Positions 10,556-20,731 of a stretch of DNA of 64,000 bases are shown piece after piece. Positions within the stretch are counted from its first letter, which is position 1. The number at the start of each line of letters is the position of its first letter. Position numbers and translations under genes: made by a program. Source of the DNA: Marinicella algicola (lineage in GTDB: Bacteria; Pseudomonadota; Gammaproteobacteria; Xanthomonadales; Marinicellaceae); the NCBI RefSeq assembly GCF_028401385.1, contig NZ_JAQOMR010000001.1:188501-252500 (forward strand), given 5' to 3'. A model generated the notes under the pieces. The model saw only the letters and a program-made list of their open reading frames with translations. It was not told where the DNA came from and did not search any database.

Positions 10556-10912
10556 ATGACAAGTCTCGAAGCCTTTGCGGCGCTCGGCGACGTAACGCTG
10601 GGCCCGTTCAAACCCAAACCGACAACCCTGAGCGACGGTCAGGAAGAAGCGTCTGCCATGCTGTGGTCTTCGCCCGACGGTTCCACCAAGATCGGTGTTT
10701 GGGAATGCACGCCCGGCCGCTTTACGGCAGACCGCACCAATGCGGGTGAGTATTGCCATATCATTTGGGGCCGTGCCTCGGTCAAGAACGCTGACGGAAG
10801 CGGGGAACGGACGGTTTCTGCCGGCGATCTTCTGGTTCTGCCGCAGGGCTGGACGGGCGAGTGGGAAATCCATGAGCATGTCCGCAAACTCTTTGTCATC
10901 GAGGCGCGCTGA
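10556..10912 (+). CDS. Small cupin protein (DUF861-type)
   Basis: 118 residues from ATG 10556, preceded by GTGAGGAG. The single cupin barrel shows [17 protein letters not shown] and the second half [15 protein letters not shown], typical of cupin_3/DUF861 proteins related to ureidoglycine aminohydrolase. Such small cupins often sit beside amine and amino-acid catabolic genes, but their reaction is usually unknown. It is four bases before the GMC oxidoreductase, in the same operon. Confidence 0.85.
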   Translation: MTSLEAFAALGDVTLGPFKPKPTTLSDGQEEASAMLWSSPDGSTKIGVWECTPGRFTADRTNAGEYCHIIWGRASVKNADGSGERTVSAGDLLVLPQGWTGEWEIHEHVRKLFVIEAR

Positions 10913-10916
10913 CCCC

Positions 10917-12533
10917 ATGGCGGAGTTCGACTTCATCGTCGTCGGTGCCGGATCAGCCGGCTCCGTGCTGGCCAACCGGCTTTCGGAAAACGGCCGCTAT
11001 TCGGTTTTGCTTCTGGAGGCCGGCGGCTCGGATCGTTCATTCTGGCTGATGATGCCGATCGGTTATGGCAAGGCGTTTTATGACAAGCGCTACAACTGGA
11101 TGTATATGACCGAGCCCGATGATGGGCTTGGCGGCAGGCCGTCATACTGGCCGCGGGGCAAGGCGCTCGGCGGCTCGAGCGCCATCAATGCGATGATCTT
11201 TGTTCGCGGCCATCGCTCGGATTTTGATGGCTGGGCGGCGATGGGCAATACCGGCTGGGGCTTTGATGATGTTCTGCCCTATTTCAGGAAGCTTGAAAGC
11301 AATGATCGCGGTGCAAGCGAGATGCGCGGCGGTGATGGACCGCTGACGATTGAAAGCAAGAACAGGGATAGCCACCCGATCTGCAGGGATTTCATCAGGG
11401 CTGGTGCGGAAGCGGGCTTTGTCGAAAATGACGACTTCAACGGTCCTTCTCTGGACGGGGTTGGCATTTACCAGATCACCACCAAGGGTGGCATGCGGAT
11501 GTCGGCGGCACGGGCCTATCTGCGGCCGGCGCGGAAACGTGAGAACCTGAAGGTCGAGACCCATGCTCTGACCGAGAAGATCCTGTTTGACGGCAACAGG
11601 GCGGTTGGCGTCCGCTATCGGCGAAATGGCGTCGCGCGCGAGGCGAGGGCGCGCCGGGAGGTCATCGTTTCGGCCGGTGCGATTAATTCGCCGCTGCTGT
11701 TGCAGCTTTCAGGCATCGGTTCTGGTGCGTTGCTTCAGCGCCATGGCATTCCAGTCGTGAGCGCGCGCGAAGGTGTTGGACGGCATCTGCAGGATCATCT
11801 CTGCATCGATTACCTGTTTACCGCAAAGGTGCCGACACTGAATGACCAACTGTCGCCGCTGACGGGGCGCCTGCGCTTCGGCTTGCAATATCTTCTAACG
11901 CGGACCGGCCCCTTGTCGCTTGGCATCAACCATGCGGGCGGCTTCGTCCGCTCGCGACCGGATCTAGATGCGCCGAACATGCAGCTTTTCTTCTCGCCGA
12001 TGAGTTACTCGAAGGCTCCACCTGGCGAACGACCGTTGATGAAGCCAGACCCGTTTTCCGGTTTCCTGCTCGGCGCGCAGCCGACACGGCCGACAAGTCG
12101 TGGATATCTGGAGATCAGGAGTACCGATCCGGCCGCGACCCCGCTCATCCACCCGAACTATCTTTCGACCGAGTTTGACCGGCAGGAAATGATCGCCGCC
12201 TCTCGCCTTTTACGCAGGCTTGCCGAAGCGCCGTCGCTCGCCGCAATCATCAAGGCGGAGGTCGAGCCAGGATCGGACAGGCGCTCGGACGAAGCGTTGC
12301 TTGAGGATGCACGCAAACGCGCCGGCACGGTGTTTCATCCGGTCAGCACCTGCCGCATGGGGCCAGACCCTGAAATGGATGTTGTCGATGCCGCACTGAA
12401 GGTTTACGGAACAGATGCGCTCAGGGTCGTCGACGCGTCGATCTTTCCGACGCTGACATCCGGCAATACCAATGCGCCGACAATCATGGTCGCAGAGAAG
12501 GCTGCAGACCTTGTTCTTGCCGAGCATCGGTGA
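10917..12533 (+). CDS. GMC-family FAD oxidoreductase (choline-dehydrogenase-like)
   Basis: 538 residues from ATG 10917. The FAD motif is [19 protein letters not shown], the GMC signature 1 region is [13 protein letters not shown], and signature 2 is [15 protein letters not shown]. The catalytic His is in [13 protein letters not shown] and the partner Asn in [10 protein letters not shown]. The family oxidises primary alcohols (choline, PEG, glucose). Between a polyamine-type importer and EutBC, an amino-alcohol substrate is the natural guess; that is inference. Confidence 0.92.
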   Translation: MAEFDFIVVGAGSAGSVLANRLSENGRYSVLLLEAGGSDRSFWLMMPIGYGKAFYDKRYNWMYMTEPDDGLGGRPSYWPRGKALGGSSAINAMIFVRGHRSDFDGWAAMGNTGWGFDDVLPYFRKLESNDRGASEMRGGDGPLTIESKNRDSHPICRDFIRAGAEAGFVENDDFNGPSLDGVGIYQITTKGGMRMSAARAYLRPARKRENLKVETHALTEKILFDGNRAVGVRYRRNGVAREARARREVIVSAGAINSPLLLQLSGIGSGALLQRHGIPVVSAREGVGRHLQDHLCIDYLFTAKVPTLNDQLSPLTGRLRFGLQYLLTRTGPLSLGINHAGGFVRSRPDLDAPNMQLFFSPMSYSKAPPGERPLMKPDPFSGFLLGAQPTRPTSRGYLEIRSTDPAATPLIHPNYLSTEFDRQEMIAASRLLRRLAEAPSLAAIIKAEVEPGSDRRSDEALLEDARKRAGTVFHPVSTCRMGPDPEMDVVDAALKVYGTDALRVVDASIFPTLTSGNTNAPTIMVAEKAADLVLAEHR

Positions 12534-12575
12534 AATATCCAGACTGCCAAAATCTGTATCGGCTCATGTGAATAC

Positions 12576-12618
12576 GGGAGGAATGATCAGAGCCCAGCAA
12601 CCGGGAAACGGGCTATGA
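12576..12618 (+). promoter_or_regulatory. eutB leader: strong SD, overlapping mini-ORF and hairpin
   Basis: GGGAGGA (12576-12582) abuts an ATG at 12583 that opens a 12-codon frame ([11 protein letters not shown]) whose TGA overlaps the eutB ATG as ATGA. AGCCC at 12590-12594 can pair with GGGCT just before the eutB start. The arrangement could couple or mask eutB translation. The SD is closer to the mini-ORF ATG than usual, so it may be fortuitous. Confidence 0.3.
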
Positions 12619-13991
12619 AATATCATATCAATGCCGGAAGCACGCTTTGGCGCTTTCCGGATATGAAGACGCTGATGGCAAAGGCGACGCCGCTTCGATC
12701 CGGTGATGTTCTGGCCGGTGTTGCGGCGCAGACGGCTGAGGAAAGCGTTGCCGCCCGCATGTGTCTTGCCGAGGTGCCGCTGAAGACGTTTCTTTCAGAA
12801 GTGCTGATCCCTTACGAGGATGACGAGGTCACGCGCCTGATCATCGACAGCCATGATCGCGAAGCCTTCTCTGAAATTGCCCATCTGACCGTCGGCGACT
12901 TCCGCGACTATCTGCTTTCGGAGAAAACCGACAGCGCCACGCTTTCCCGGATCGCGCCCGGCATCACGCCGGAAATGGCAGCCGCCGTCTCCAAGCTGAT
13001 GCGCAATCAGGATCTTATTCTGGCGGCGAAGAAATGCCGGGTGGTGACACGGTTCCGAAATACGATCGGCCTTGAGGGTCGCATGGCCGTGCGGTTACAG
13101 CCCAACCACCCCTCTGACGATCGCATGGGCATTGCCGCCTCGATTGTCGACGGTCTGCTCTATGGCTGCGGCGATGCGGTGATCGGCATCAATCCGGCCT
13201 CAGACAATGTCGCGGTGCTGTCCGACCTGGTCGAAATGCTTGCCGAGATCATCGCCCGTTACGAAATCCCGACGCAATCCTGCGTACTCACCCATGTCAC
13301 GACATCGATAGAAATGGCCAATCGCGGGCTGCCGGTCGATCTCGTCTTTCAGTCGATCGCCGGTACGCAAAAGGCCAACACCTCCTTCGGCATATCGCTT
13401 GAAATGCTGCGAGAAGGCTATGAGGCCGGGCTGGCGCTTAAACGCGGTACGGTTGGCGAGAATGTCATGTATTTCGAAACCGGCCAGGGCTCTGCACTGT
13501 CGGCGGACGCCTATTTCGGTTGCGATCAGCAGACGCTCGAAGCGCGCGCTTATGGCGTCGCGCGGGCCTACGCCCCGCTCCTCGTCAACACCGTGGTCGG
13601 CTTCATCGGACCGGAATATCTTTATGATGGCAAGCAGATCATCCGTGCCGGGCTTGAGGATCATTTCTGCGGAAAGCTGATGGGCATGCCGATGGGTTGC
13701 GACATCTGCTACACCAACCACGCGGAGGCTGATCAGGATGATATGGACACGCTGATGACGCTCCTGGGGGCGGCCGGTGTCAATTTCATCATGGGGATTC
13801 CAGGCTCTGACGATGTGATGCTGAATTATCAGTCGACATCATTCCACGATCAGCTTTACCTGCGCGAAGTGCTCGGGCTGAAGCGGGCACCGGAATTCGA
13901 GGCGTGGCTGGAAAAAGTGCGCGTTGCAGACAGGGCTGGCCATCTTTTGCCGCAGGATGACGCGCAAAGCCTATTGAGGATTGCCTCATGA
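12615..13991 (+). CDS. eutB: Ethanolamine ammonia-lyase large subunit
   Basis: 458 residues, the full family length. Recognisable blocks are [63 protein letters not shown] and [19 protein letters not shown]. EutB carries the TIM barrel that, with EutC and adenosylcobalamin, converts ethanolamine to acetaldehyde and ammonia. The gene follows the GMC oxidoreductase and overlaps eutC by ATGA. No eutA reactivase and no microcompartment shell genes are in the window. Confidence 0.97.
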   Translation: MKYHINAGSTLWRFPDMKTLMAKATPLRSGDVLAGVAAQTAEESVAARMCLAEVPLKTFLSEVLIPYEDDEVTRLIIDSHDREAFSEIAHLTVGDFRDYLLSEKTDSATLSRIAPGITPEMAAAVSKLMRNQDLILAAKKCRVVTRFRNTIGLEGRMAVRLQPNHPSDDRMGIAASIVDGLLYGCGDAVIGINPASDNVAVLSDLVEMLAEIIARYEIPTQSCVLTHVTTSIEMANRGLPVDLVFQSIAGTQKANTSFGISLEMLREGYEAGLALKRGTVGENVMYFETGQGSALSADAYFGCDQQTLEARAYGVARAYAPLLVNTVVGFIGPEYLYDGKQIIRAGLEDHFCGKLMGMPMGCDICYTNHAEADQDDMDTLMTLLGAAGVNFIMGIPGSDDVMLNYQSTSFHDQLYLREVLGLKRAPEFEAWLEKVRVADRAGHLLPQDDAQSLLRIAS

Positions 13992-14757
13992 GCGCTGATC
14001 GCACGACCAGGCGAATGCACGATCCCTGGGAAAGTCTGAAGCGTTTCACCGATGCCCGCATTGCGATTGGTCGGGCGGGCGCATCTCTGCCAACGGAAGA
14101 GGTGCTGTCCTTCGCGCTTGCCCATGCGCGCGCCCGCGATGCCGTCCACACACCTTTGAGCCTGAACCGGTCGAACAAGGGCTATGGGCGCTTGGCCTCG
14201 CCACTGTCCGCGCCAAAAGCCGTGTGCCTGACCGCACCACCTATCTGGCGCGGCCCGATTACGGCCGCCGCCTGTCATCAGCCTCGGCGGAGGCCATTTC
14301 CGCGCTTGATGCCGCGCCGTCCGACGTAGCGATCATCATTGCCGACGGTCTGTCGACCACTGCGGTGGCCGAGAATTCAGTCGACTTTGTCAGTTATCTT
14401 GTGCCGATGTTGCGAAAGATCAATCTCACGCTTGCACCGGTCACGATCGTTGAAAACGGCCGTGTTGCGCTGGGCGATGAGGTTGGCGCGCTCTTGAAGG
14501 CGCGGATGGTGATCATGGCGATTGGCGAGCGACCGGGCTTGTCGTCTGTTGACAGTCTGGGCGCCTATCTCACCTTCGGGCCGAAGGTTGGCCGTTCCGA
14601 TGCGGAGCGCAACTGTATCTCCAACATCCGCGACGGCGGGCTAAAACCACCATTGGCCGCCGAGAAAGCCTTCTGGCTGACCCGCGAGGCCCTGCGTCGC
14701 GGCCTCACAGGCGTCAACCTCAAGGACGCGGGAGGTGCGCTCTTTTCAGAGCGCTGA
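13988..14757 (+). CDS. eutC: Ethanolamine ammonia-lyase small subunit, one frameshift
   Basis: About 256 residues after repair. It starts [20 protein letters not shown]. Near 14156 one T is missing (CCTTTGAGCC for CCTTTTGAGCC), which restores [16 protein letters not shown]. The cobalamin-binding part has IIIADGLS and [19 protein letters not shown], then RNCISNIR and the tail LLKDAGG-like [13 protein letters not shown]. The start overlaps the eutB stop. Confidence 0.92.
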
Positions 14758-14923
14758 TCAGTCGCGTTCCTCAAGGTCTCATTGTTCCGCTTTGACTGTG
14801 GCTGTCATTCAATGCGGGATAAAAACCTGATTTGCTCCAACGCCCGGAGTGTCCGTTGGCGTTGATTCGGACCGAGAATTTTCAGCGCAATCAGGCTCTT
14901 GCGCACACCGCGGAACGAAAATA

Positions 14924-14945
14924 GGCGGCGGGGTTTTACGCCGCC
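14924..14945 (-). terminator. Candidate terminator of the GntR gene
   Basis: GGCGGCG (14924-14930) pairs with CGCCGCC (14939-14945). On the minus strand it is followed by TATTTTC, about 105 bases after the stop of the xylan regulator. On the plus strand there is no T-run after eutC. Confidence 0.4.
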
Positions 14946-15050
14946 CGTGATCGGACTATTTTACCGCGTCCGACTTCTTACTCCGCCGTTTATGCTCATC
15001 GCTTGCGATCGGAAGTCGACATAGGTGCCGCTCGGCGCTCGATCCTGCGC

Positions 15051-15742
15051 CTAATCCTTGAAGTAGTCGCTGTTCTTGCGGGCGATCACGGGGAGGTCGC
15101 GCAGAACGTCACGCAAATGCGCGCGCATCTCCATTTCCGCCCGTTCGGGGTTATGGGCGGCAATCGCTTCCACAATGGCAAAATGTTGCGCCGGCGTGCC
15201 TTTGGATGGTTCCTTGCTCAAGGCCAGGAAGCGAACACGGTCGAGTTGCGCTTTCTGCATTTCTATAACATTCCAGGCAAAGGGCAGGCCTGCACCCTGG
15301 GCCAGCGTCTTGTGAAAAAGGTCATCCAGCTCCATGAAGTCAGAAGTCTGTCGCGCCTGCTCATCGTTTTGATGTTCGAGCTGACGATAAAGCTCGTCGA
15401 TCTGAGGCTTGGTCATCAGCCGCGCGGCCGCGCGCGCAACATCGGCCTCAATGGCTTCGCGAACGGCCTGGATCTGAAGCACCTTCGAGATTGAAATCTG
15501 CGGGACGCTGCTGCCGCTTTTGGGACGGATGTCAAGCATGCCTTGCTCGGCAAGCAGGATGAAGGTCTCGCGCACCGGCTGGCGCGATACCTTCAAGGCC
15601 TCGGCAACGCCTGCCTCCGAGACCCGGCGACCGGGCACAAGAAAGTTGCGGATAATCGCATTGCGCAGCTTTCTGTGCACCTGGGGGCGATAGCCTTGGT
15701 AAAATCGACCGGACCCAGAAACTCAAGACTCGCTTCCGTCAT
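15051..15742 (-). CDS. GntR regulator, FadR subfamily, of the xylan-oligosaccharide locus, one frameshift
   Basis: About 230 residues from ATG 15742 (MTEASLEFLGPVDFTK). Near 15690 one C is missing from a C-run, restoring IAPQVHRKLRNAI. The winged helix includes SEAGVAEALKVSRQPVRETF. The C-terminal all-helical FCD domain shows REAIEADVARAAA, DLFHKTLAQGAG and EMRAHLRDVL. It is divergent from the CUT1 importer and beta-xylosidase genes. The repeated TGGTATGGT motif in both promoter regions is its likely operator. Confidence 0.85.
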
Positions 15743-15784
15743 ATTCTTCTCCAGCTGCGGCGCACAAAAATGCGACGATTGTCA

Positions 15785-15819
15785 ACCATACCATTTTGAT
15801 TTCCGTAAATACCATACCA
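15785..15819. promoter_or_regulatory. Two copies of candidate GntR operator upstream of the regulator
   Basis: ACCATACCA occurs at 15785-15793 and 15811-15819, 26 bases apart, upstream of the regulator start at 15742. The reverse complement TGGTATGGT recurs in the importer promoter at 16171. A minus-strand TTGACA overlaps the first copy. Confidence 0.55.
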
Positions 15820-16156
15820 AAAAGCAGAAAAGCACCGGAATTCAACGCGAATATGCGTACTTTCTCTCATTTTGGCGACTGGGGTAGCTACATCGAAGCA
15901 AGCTTTCCTGATGCGAGGTGCGCTACGTTGAGAAGCGGCTATTCCGCTTCGCGCTCCGTGCCACAAGGAATTGCGACGGCCAATTCCGCCAACATTTTGG
16001 CCCTTGGTCCCTTAATATATAAGGATTTCATCAAATCGTGCATTTCCGCAACACCTGAGCCTCCGCTTTTGAGACTGCCCACGAGCGTTGGATATCAAGC
16101 CCTGTATGCTCGTCCATGTGGCTGATGTGAGAGTTTCGCATGGCATCGTAGGAGTA
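15820..16156. other. Intergenic region between divergent regulator and importer, no gene recognised
   Basis: The divergent space is nearly 500 bases, long for such loci. Short open frames exist on both strands but none has a convincing start or family resemblance. The regulatory sites flank this stretch. Confidence 0.4.
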
Positions 16157-16185
16157 TTGACACACAATAATGGTATGGTAGTTAT
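16157..16185 (+). promoter_or_regulatory. Promoter with embedded GntR operator for the xylan importer operon
   Basis: TTGACA at 16157-16162 is a consensus -35. Seventeen bases later AGTTAT (16180-16185) is a plausible -10. TGGTATGGT (16171-16179) lies inside the spacer, so bound repressor would block RNA polymerase. Confidence 0.55.
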
Positions 16186-16232
16186 GGAATGCTTAATCGC
16201 ATGGACGTTCTACCACATTCGGGAGGTTTGAC

Positions 16233-17495
16233 ATGAATTGCCTTACACGACGCTTCGCTGCCCTCACTCTAGCGGCAGCATCTATTTCCCTTGCCGCGGG
16301 TGCTCAGGCCCAGGAAATCACGGTTCAGACGCTGGATAACTATCTTCAGCCCGTTATCGACGCCTTTGAGGCAGAAAACCCAGGGACAAGGGTCAATCTT
16401 GAGGTCGTCAGCTATCAGTCTGTCGCCGAGAGCCTTCCGGTGCAGCTGGCCTCTGGCGGAGGCCCTGACATTTCGGTGGTGACGGATCTTGGCGGGTTGT
16501 CCAAATATTATCTTGACCTCACGCCCTATGTTGATCAGGCCTACTTTGAAAAGCAATTTGGTATGGTACTTGACTGGATGCGCGGTAAGGGCTCCGATCC
16601 GAATGGCATCTACGGCCTGCCGGATTCGATCACCATCACCGGCGGTTTCGTCAACAAGACGCTGTTCGAACAGGCTGGTATCGACCTGCCTGCTGACGGC
16701 GCAACCTGGGCAGAATGGGGCGCTGCTGCCCATGCCGTTGCCAAAGCAACCAATACTGATTTTCCGTTCGAGATGGATCGCTCCGGCCACCGGTTTGCTG
16801 CCATGGCCATTTCCTATGGCGCCGAGCTTGTTGATGAAGAAGGCATGCCGGTCATCGACGATGGGTTGCGCAATGCCATTGAGCAGTTCGTCGAATGGCA
16901 CCGTGACGACACGATGCCGCTTGATCTCTGGGGCGCCGTCGGCGGCGCAACCATGCGCGACAACTTCACCGACTTCGTCAATGCCACAACGGTTCTCTAC
17001 TATGGTGGCTCATGGCAACTTCGCCGCCTGGATGAAGAGGTCGGCGACTTTTTCGACTGGAAAGTCATCGATTCGCCATGCGGCGTTGCCGCCTGCTCGG
17101 CGATGCCCGGTGGCGGAGCGCTGGCCGGCTTCAAACATACGGATGAACCCGAACTGGTCGGTAAGTTCCTCGATTTTGCCGCACGTGACGAAAATCTGCG
17201 GACGATGATCTCGGGGGCCGTCAATATTCCCACGGCTCAGTCGATGATCGAATCCGGCATGGAATATCCCGGCGTCTCCGACAAGGTGCAGACCGCGCTG
17301 GACACTTTCATCAACCAGATTCCAAAAATGGCGCCTGCTGCATACCGTTTCCAGGGATGGCCTTTCCAGCGTGCGATGATGAATTCGATGACCACGCGCA
17401 TCAGCCAGGTGATCAACCACGAAATGGACGTTGACACGGCGCTTGAACGCATCGACCAAGATGTCCGGCTGGCGATTTCCGCGGCCCAGAACTAA
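16233..17495 (+). CDS. CUT1 ABC transporter sugar-binding protein (xylan-oligosaccharide locus)
   Basis: 420 residues with signal peptide ending AAGAQAQ, then ITVQTLDNYLQPVIDAFE, the usual start of family-1 extracellular binding proteins. GGPDISVVTDLGG and YGLPDSITITGGFVNKTLF are typical inner motifs. The ATG at 16233 follows GGGAGG by six bases. It precedes two permeases and a MalK-type ATPase. The linked GH43 and GH67 enzymes suggest that the ligands are (methyl)glucuronosyl xylo-oligosaccharides. Confidence 0.9.
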   Translation: MNCLTRRFAALTLAAASISLAAGAQAQEITVQTLDNYLQPVIDAFEAENPGTRVNLEVVSYQSVAESLPVQLASGGGPDISVVTDLGGLSKYYLDLTPYVDQAYFEKQFGMVLDWMRGKGSDPNGIYGLPDSITITGGFVNKTLFEQAGIDLPADGATWAEWGAAAHAVAKATNTDFPFEMDRSGHRFAAMAISYGAELVDEEGMPVIDDGLRNAIEQFVEWHRDDTMPLDLWGAVGGATMRDNFTDFVNATTVLYYGGSWQLRRLDEEVGDFFDWKVIDSPCGVAACSAMPGGGALAGFKHTDEPELVGKFLDFAARDENLRTMISGAVNIPTAQSMIESGMEYPGVSDKVQTALDTFINQIPKMAPAAYRFQGWPFQRAMMNSMTTRISQVINHEMDVDTALERIDQDVRLAISAAQN

Positions 17496-17570
17496 TCACA
17501 ATAATGGTCCAGACGCCGTGGCGGTCTTTCGCCGCCACGGCCGAAGGCGACAACTCCTGAAGGTGACATC

Positions 17571-18558
17571 GTGACAAGTGGAACGATCTCAACCATGCTT
17601 GGCACGGTGGCTTCGCTACCGGCCCGTGCTCTCAATCCGTTGTGGAAATGGCTTCAGAAAACGATCGGCGTCAAACGGCTGCCATGGGCGTTCCTGGCGC
17701 CGAACATGGCGAGCGTGATCTTCTTCTCCCTGCTTCCGGTCTTCATCAATATCTATTACTCGGTGACCGGCAGCGATAATCTTTTCCTGAATGAACGCCC
17801 CTTTGTCGGCACCTCGAATTATTCCACGCTTCTGGCGTGCCAAAACTATCTAGACCCCGCCAGCTGCTCGCGCGATCTGTTCTGGCGCGCACTCGGCAAT
17901 CTCATCATGTTCGTGCCGTTGCAGGTCATGTTTATGATGGGCGTGGCGCTGATTACTGCGGTAGCTCTCAACGGGAAGATCAAGGCGCGCGGATTTTTCG
18001 TGGCGTTTTCTTTTCCCGGTCATGCTTTCGCCGGTCGTCGTGGCGCTGACCTGGCAATGGATATTGCAGCGAAACGGCATTCTGAACGGGTTTCTCGGTA
18101 TTTTCGGCCTCGAGCGCTACACTTGGCTCGCCGATCCGAACTGGGCCTTTTTCTGGACGATCTTCGTTACCGTCTGGGCGCATTCTGGTTTCTTCATGAT
18201 CATTTTGCTGGCCGGCCTGCAGTCGATCCCTCAGGATGTCTATGAAGCCGCAAAGATGGACAGGGCGTCACCATGGCGGGTTTTCATGCGCATCACCGTT
18301 CCGATGCTCAAGCCCGTGCTGTTGGTTGTTTTCATTCTCGCCGTTATCCGTTCGGTGCAGACCTTCGATGAAATTTACGTGCTGACAGGCGGCGGTCCCG
18401 GCTCGGCGACCATGCTTCTGGTTCAGTACATTTACGAAACGGGCTTTGCCGCGCAGCCACGCAATTACGGCCTCGCTGCCGCCGCTTCACTGCTTCTCGG
18501 CGCTGCTCTCCTCGTCTTTACCCTCATTCAGATGAAGATTTCGGGGGACAGGAAATAA
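17571..18558 (+). CDS. CUT1 ABC permease 1 (xylan-oligosaccharide locus), one frameshift
   Basis: About 329 residues. The first part has the membrane segment ASVIFFSLLPVFINIYYSV. Near 18010, in a T-rich run, one base is missing and the reading moves to FPVMLSPVVVALTWQWIL. The EAA loop is DVYEAAKMDRASPWRVF. The start GTG 17571 follows TGAAGGTG. Confidence 0.87.
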
Positions 18559-18560
18559 CC

Positions 18561-19642
18561 ATGTACGCTTCTTCGCAAAATCGACGCGGTATCGTTCCGT
18601 TTCTGACCCGAAAACAGGGTGGCATCAAGGCAAGCTGGAGCGACTACGTCACCTATGGCTATCTTATGCTTGGTGTCGTGGTCATGCTCTTGCCCGTTCT
18701 GTGGGTGCTGATCTCGTCGTTCAAGGCGCCCGCAAACCTTTCCGAGTATCCACCGACACTGCTGCCGCAGACGCTGCAGACGATGCAGGTTGAAGGCTTT
18801 GATGAGCCCTTGCCGCTGTTTAATGTCACCCAGGAAGACGGCTCGGTGAAGCAGATGGCGCAAATCAGGCGCCTCGGCATCAAGGCACAGATGGTCGATC
18901 CCGCCGATCCAGATGCTGGTCGGGTAACCGTTGGTGTCGACCAGGCGGAACCGGTCCGGCAATTTCATCTTGCCTTCGAGAACTATCGCGAATTGCTGGA
19001 AACCTCCGGCGGCAATATCTGGCTGAATATCTACAACTCGGCCTTTATTACCGTGATCGCCACGCTCATCACGCTGGTGATGAACTCCATGGCCGCATTC
19101 GCGCTGTCGAAATACAAGTTTACCGGATCGACCGTGGCGCTTGTCGCCATCATTGCAACGCTGATGGTGCCACCCACCGTGATCCTCGTCCCAACCTACC
19201 TGATCGTCTCCGAACTCGGGCTGGTCAACAATCTGTGGGGGTCATCCTGCCGACCGTGGCCACGCCGACAGGTGTGTTCCTGCTGCGCCAGTATATGCTC
19301 ACCATTCCCGACGAGCTTCTCGAGGCGGCCCGCATGGACCATGCTTCGGAATGGCAGATCTACTGGAGGATCGTGCTTCCGCTCTCGACTCCGGCACTGG
19401 CCGTCGTGGCCGTGTTCTCAGTGATGAGCCGCTGGAACGACTTCCTGCTTCCACTGATTGTTCTCAACCGTCCTGAAGTTCACACGTTGCAGCTCGCTCT
19501 TGCAGGTTTCCAGACCGAAAACGGGATTATCTGGCATCTTCTGCTTGCGATGACGACCCTGACGGCGCTTCCGCTGGCCTGCGCCTTCCTTTTCCTGCAG
19601 CGCTATATCACCGCCGGGATCGCTTCCTCGGGCGTTAAATAA
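18561..19642 (+). CDS. CUT1 ABC permease 2 with large extracytoplasmic insert, one frameshift
   Basis: About 360 residues. Between the first membrane segment (~35-57) and the second (~155) lies about 90 soluble residues ([13 protein letters not shown] to ENYRELLE), much longer than the usual loop. Near 19240 one G is missing from a G-run (GGGGG for GGGGGG), restoring [18 protein letters not shown]. The EAA loop is [18 protein letters not shown]. Confidence 0.87.
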
Positions 19643-19655
19643 AAGGCTACCACCG

Positions 19656-20731
19656 ATGGCTAATCTCAAACTCAGAAACCTCAACAAGACTTTTGGCACT
19701 GTCGAGATCATTCCGAATGTCAATCTTGACATCGAAGACGGAGAATTTGTGGTCTTCGTCGGACCATCCGGATGCGGAAAGTCAACCCTTCTGCGCATGA
19801 TCGCCGGTCTGGAGACTGCGACCTCCGGCGATATCCTGATTGATGAAAAAGCGTCGTGCGCACGCCGGCTGCCGACCGTGGCGTTTCGATGGTTTTCCAG
19901 TCCTATGCGCTCTATCCGCATATGACCGTCCGGCAGAACCTCAGCTTCGGGCTGGAAAATATCGGCATGCCCAAAGCGGAAATCGAAAAACGCATCCAGG
20001 AGGCTTCGACTCTGCTGCAGATCGATGAACTGCTGAACAGGCGGCCCACCCAGCTTTCCGGTGGGCAACGGCAGCGCGTGGCTATTGGCCGCTCGATTGT
20101 GCGCGAGCCGAAGATCTTTCTTTTCGACGAACCGCTGTCGAACCTTGATGCCGAACTGCGTGTGGTCATGCGCTTCGAGATCAACGCCCTTCATGAGCGT
20201 CTCGGCAATACCATGATCTACGTGACCCACGACCAGATCGAAGCCATGACCATGGCCGACAAGATCGTGGTTCTGCGCAAGGGCAATATCGAACAGGTCG
20301 GCGCACCGCTGGAACTCTACAATCACCCGAACAATAAATTCGTCGCTGGTTTCATTGGCTCTCCGCGAATGAACTTCCTCAAAGGCCGGATCACGCGCGT
20401 TGGCGGCGGTGAACTCACATTCGGGTCCCCAAAGCTCGGCAACATCACGCTTGCCGTTCCGCAATTACCGGTAAAAGAGAGCCAGGAGGTCAGTCTCGGC
20501 ATTCGCCCGGAAGACCTTGAGGTTGTCGACGGTGACGGTTGGCGGTTCACGGTCTCCATCGCCGAGCAGCACGGTCGTGACACCTACCTGCACGGAAGGC
20601 TGGAAGACGGCACGGAGGTCTTGTTGCACAAGCCCGGTCAGTTCGAAACACAACGCGGCGACGTGCTCGTGGTCCGGCCGAGGCAGGGCGCGTGGCATCT
20701 CTTCGACACAGATGAGCAGGCGATCCGATGA
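19656..20731 (+). CDS. MalK/UgpC-type ABC ATPase (xylan-oligosaccharide locus), one frameshift
   Basis: About 358 residues. Walker A is GPSGCGKST, the signature [14 protein letters not shown], and Walker [12 protein letters not shown]. Near 19850 one A is missing from an A-run, restoring [20 protein letters not shown]. The C-terminal OB/TOBE region has [10 protein letters not shown]. The stop overlaps the xylosidase start (ATGA at 20728-20731). Confidence 0.9.

Noticed and set aside
12534..12614. Cobalamin riboswitch upstream of eutB
   Set aside because: The GCAAC and GGGAA pieces are suggestive, but the 81-base gap is too short for a standard cobalamin riboswitch and the full conserved core is not visible.
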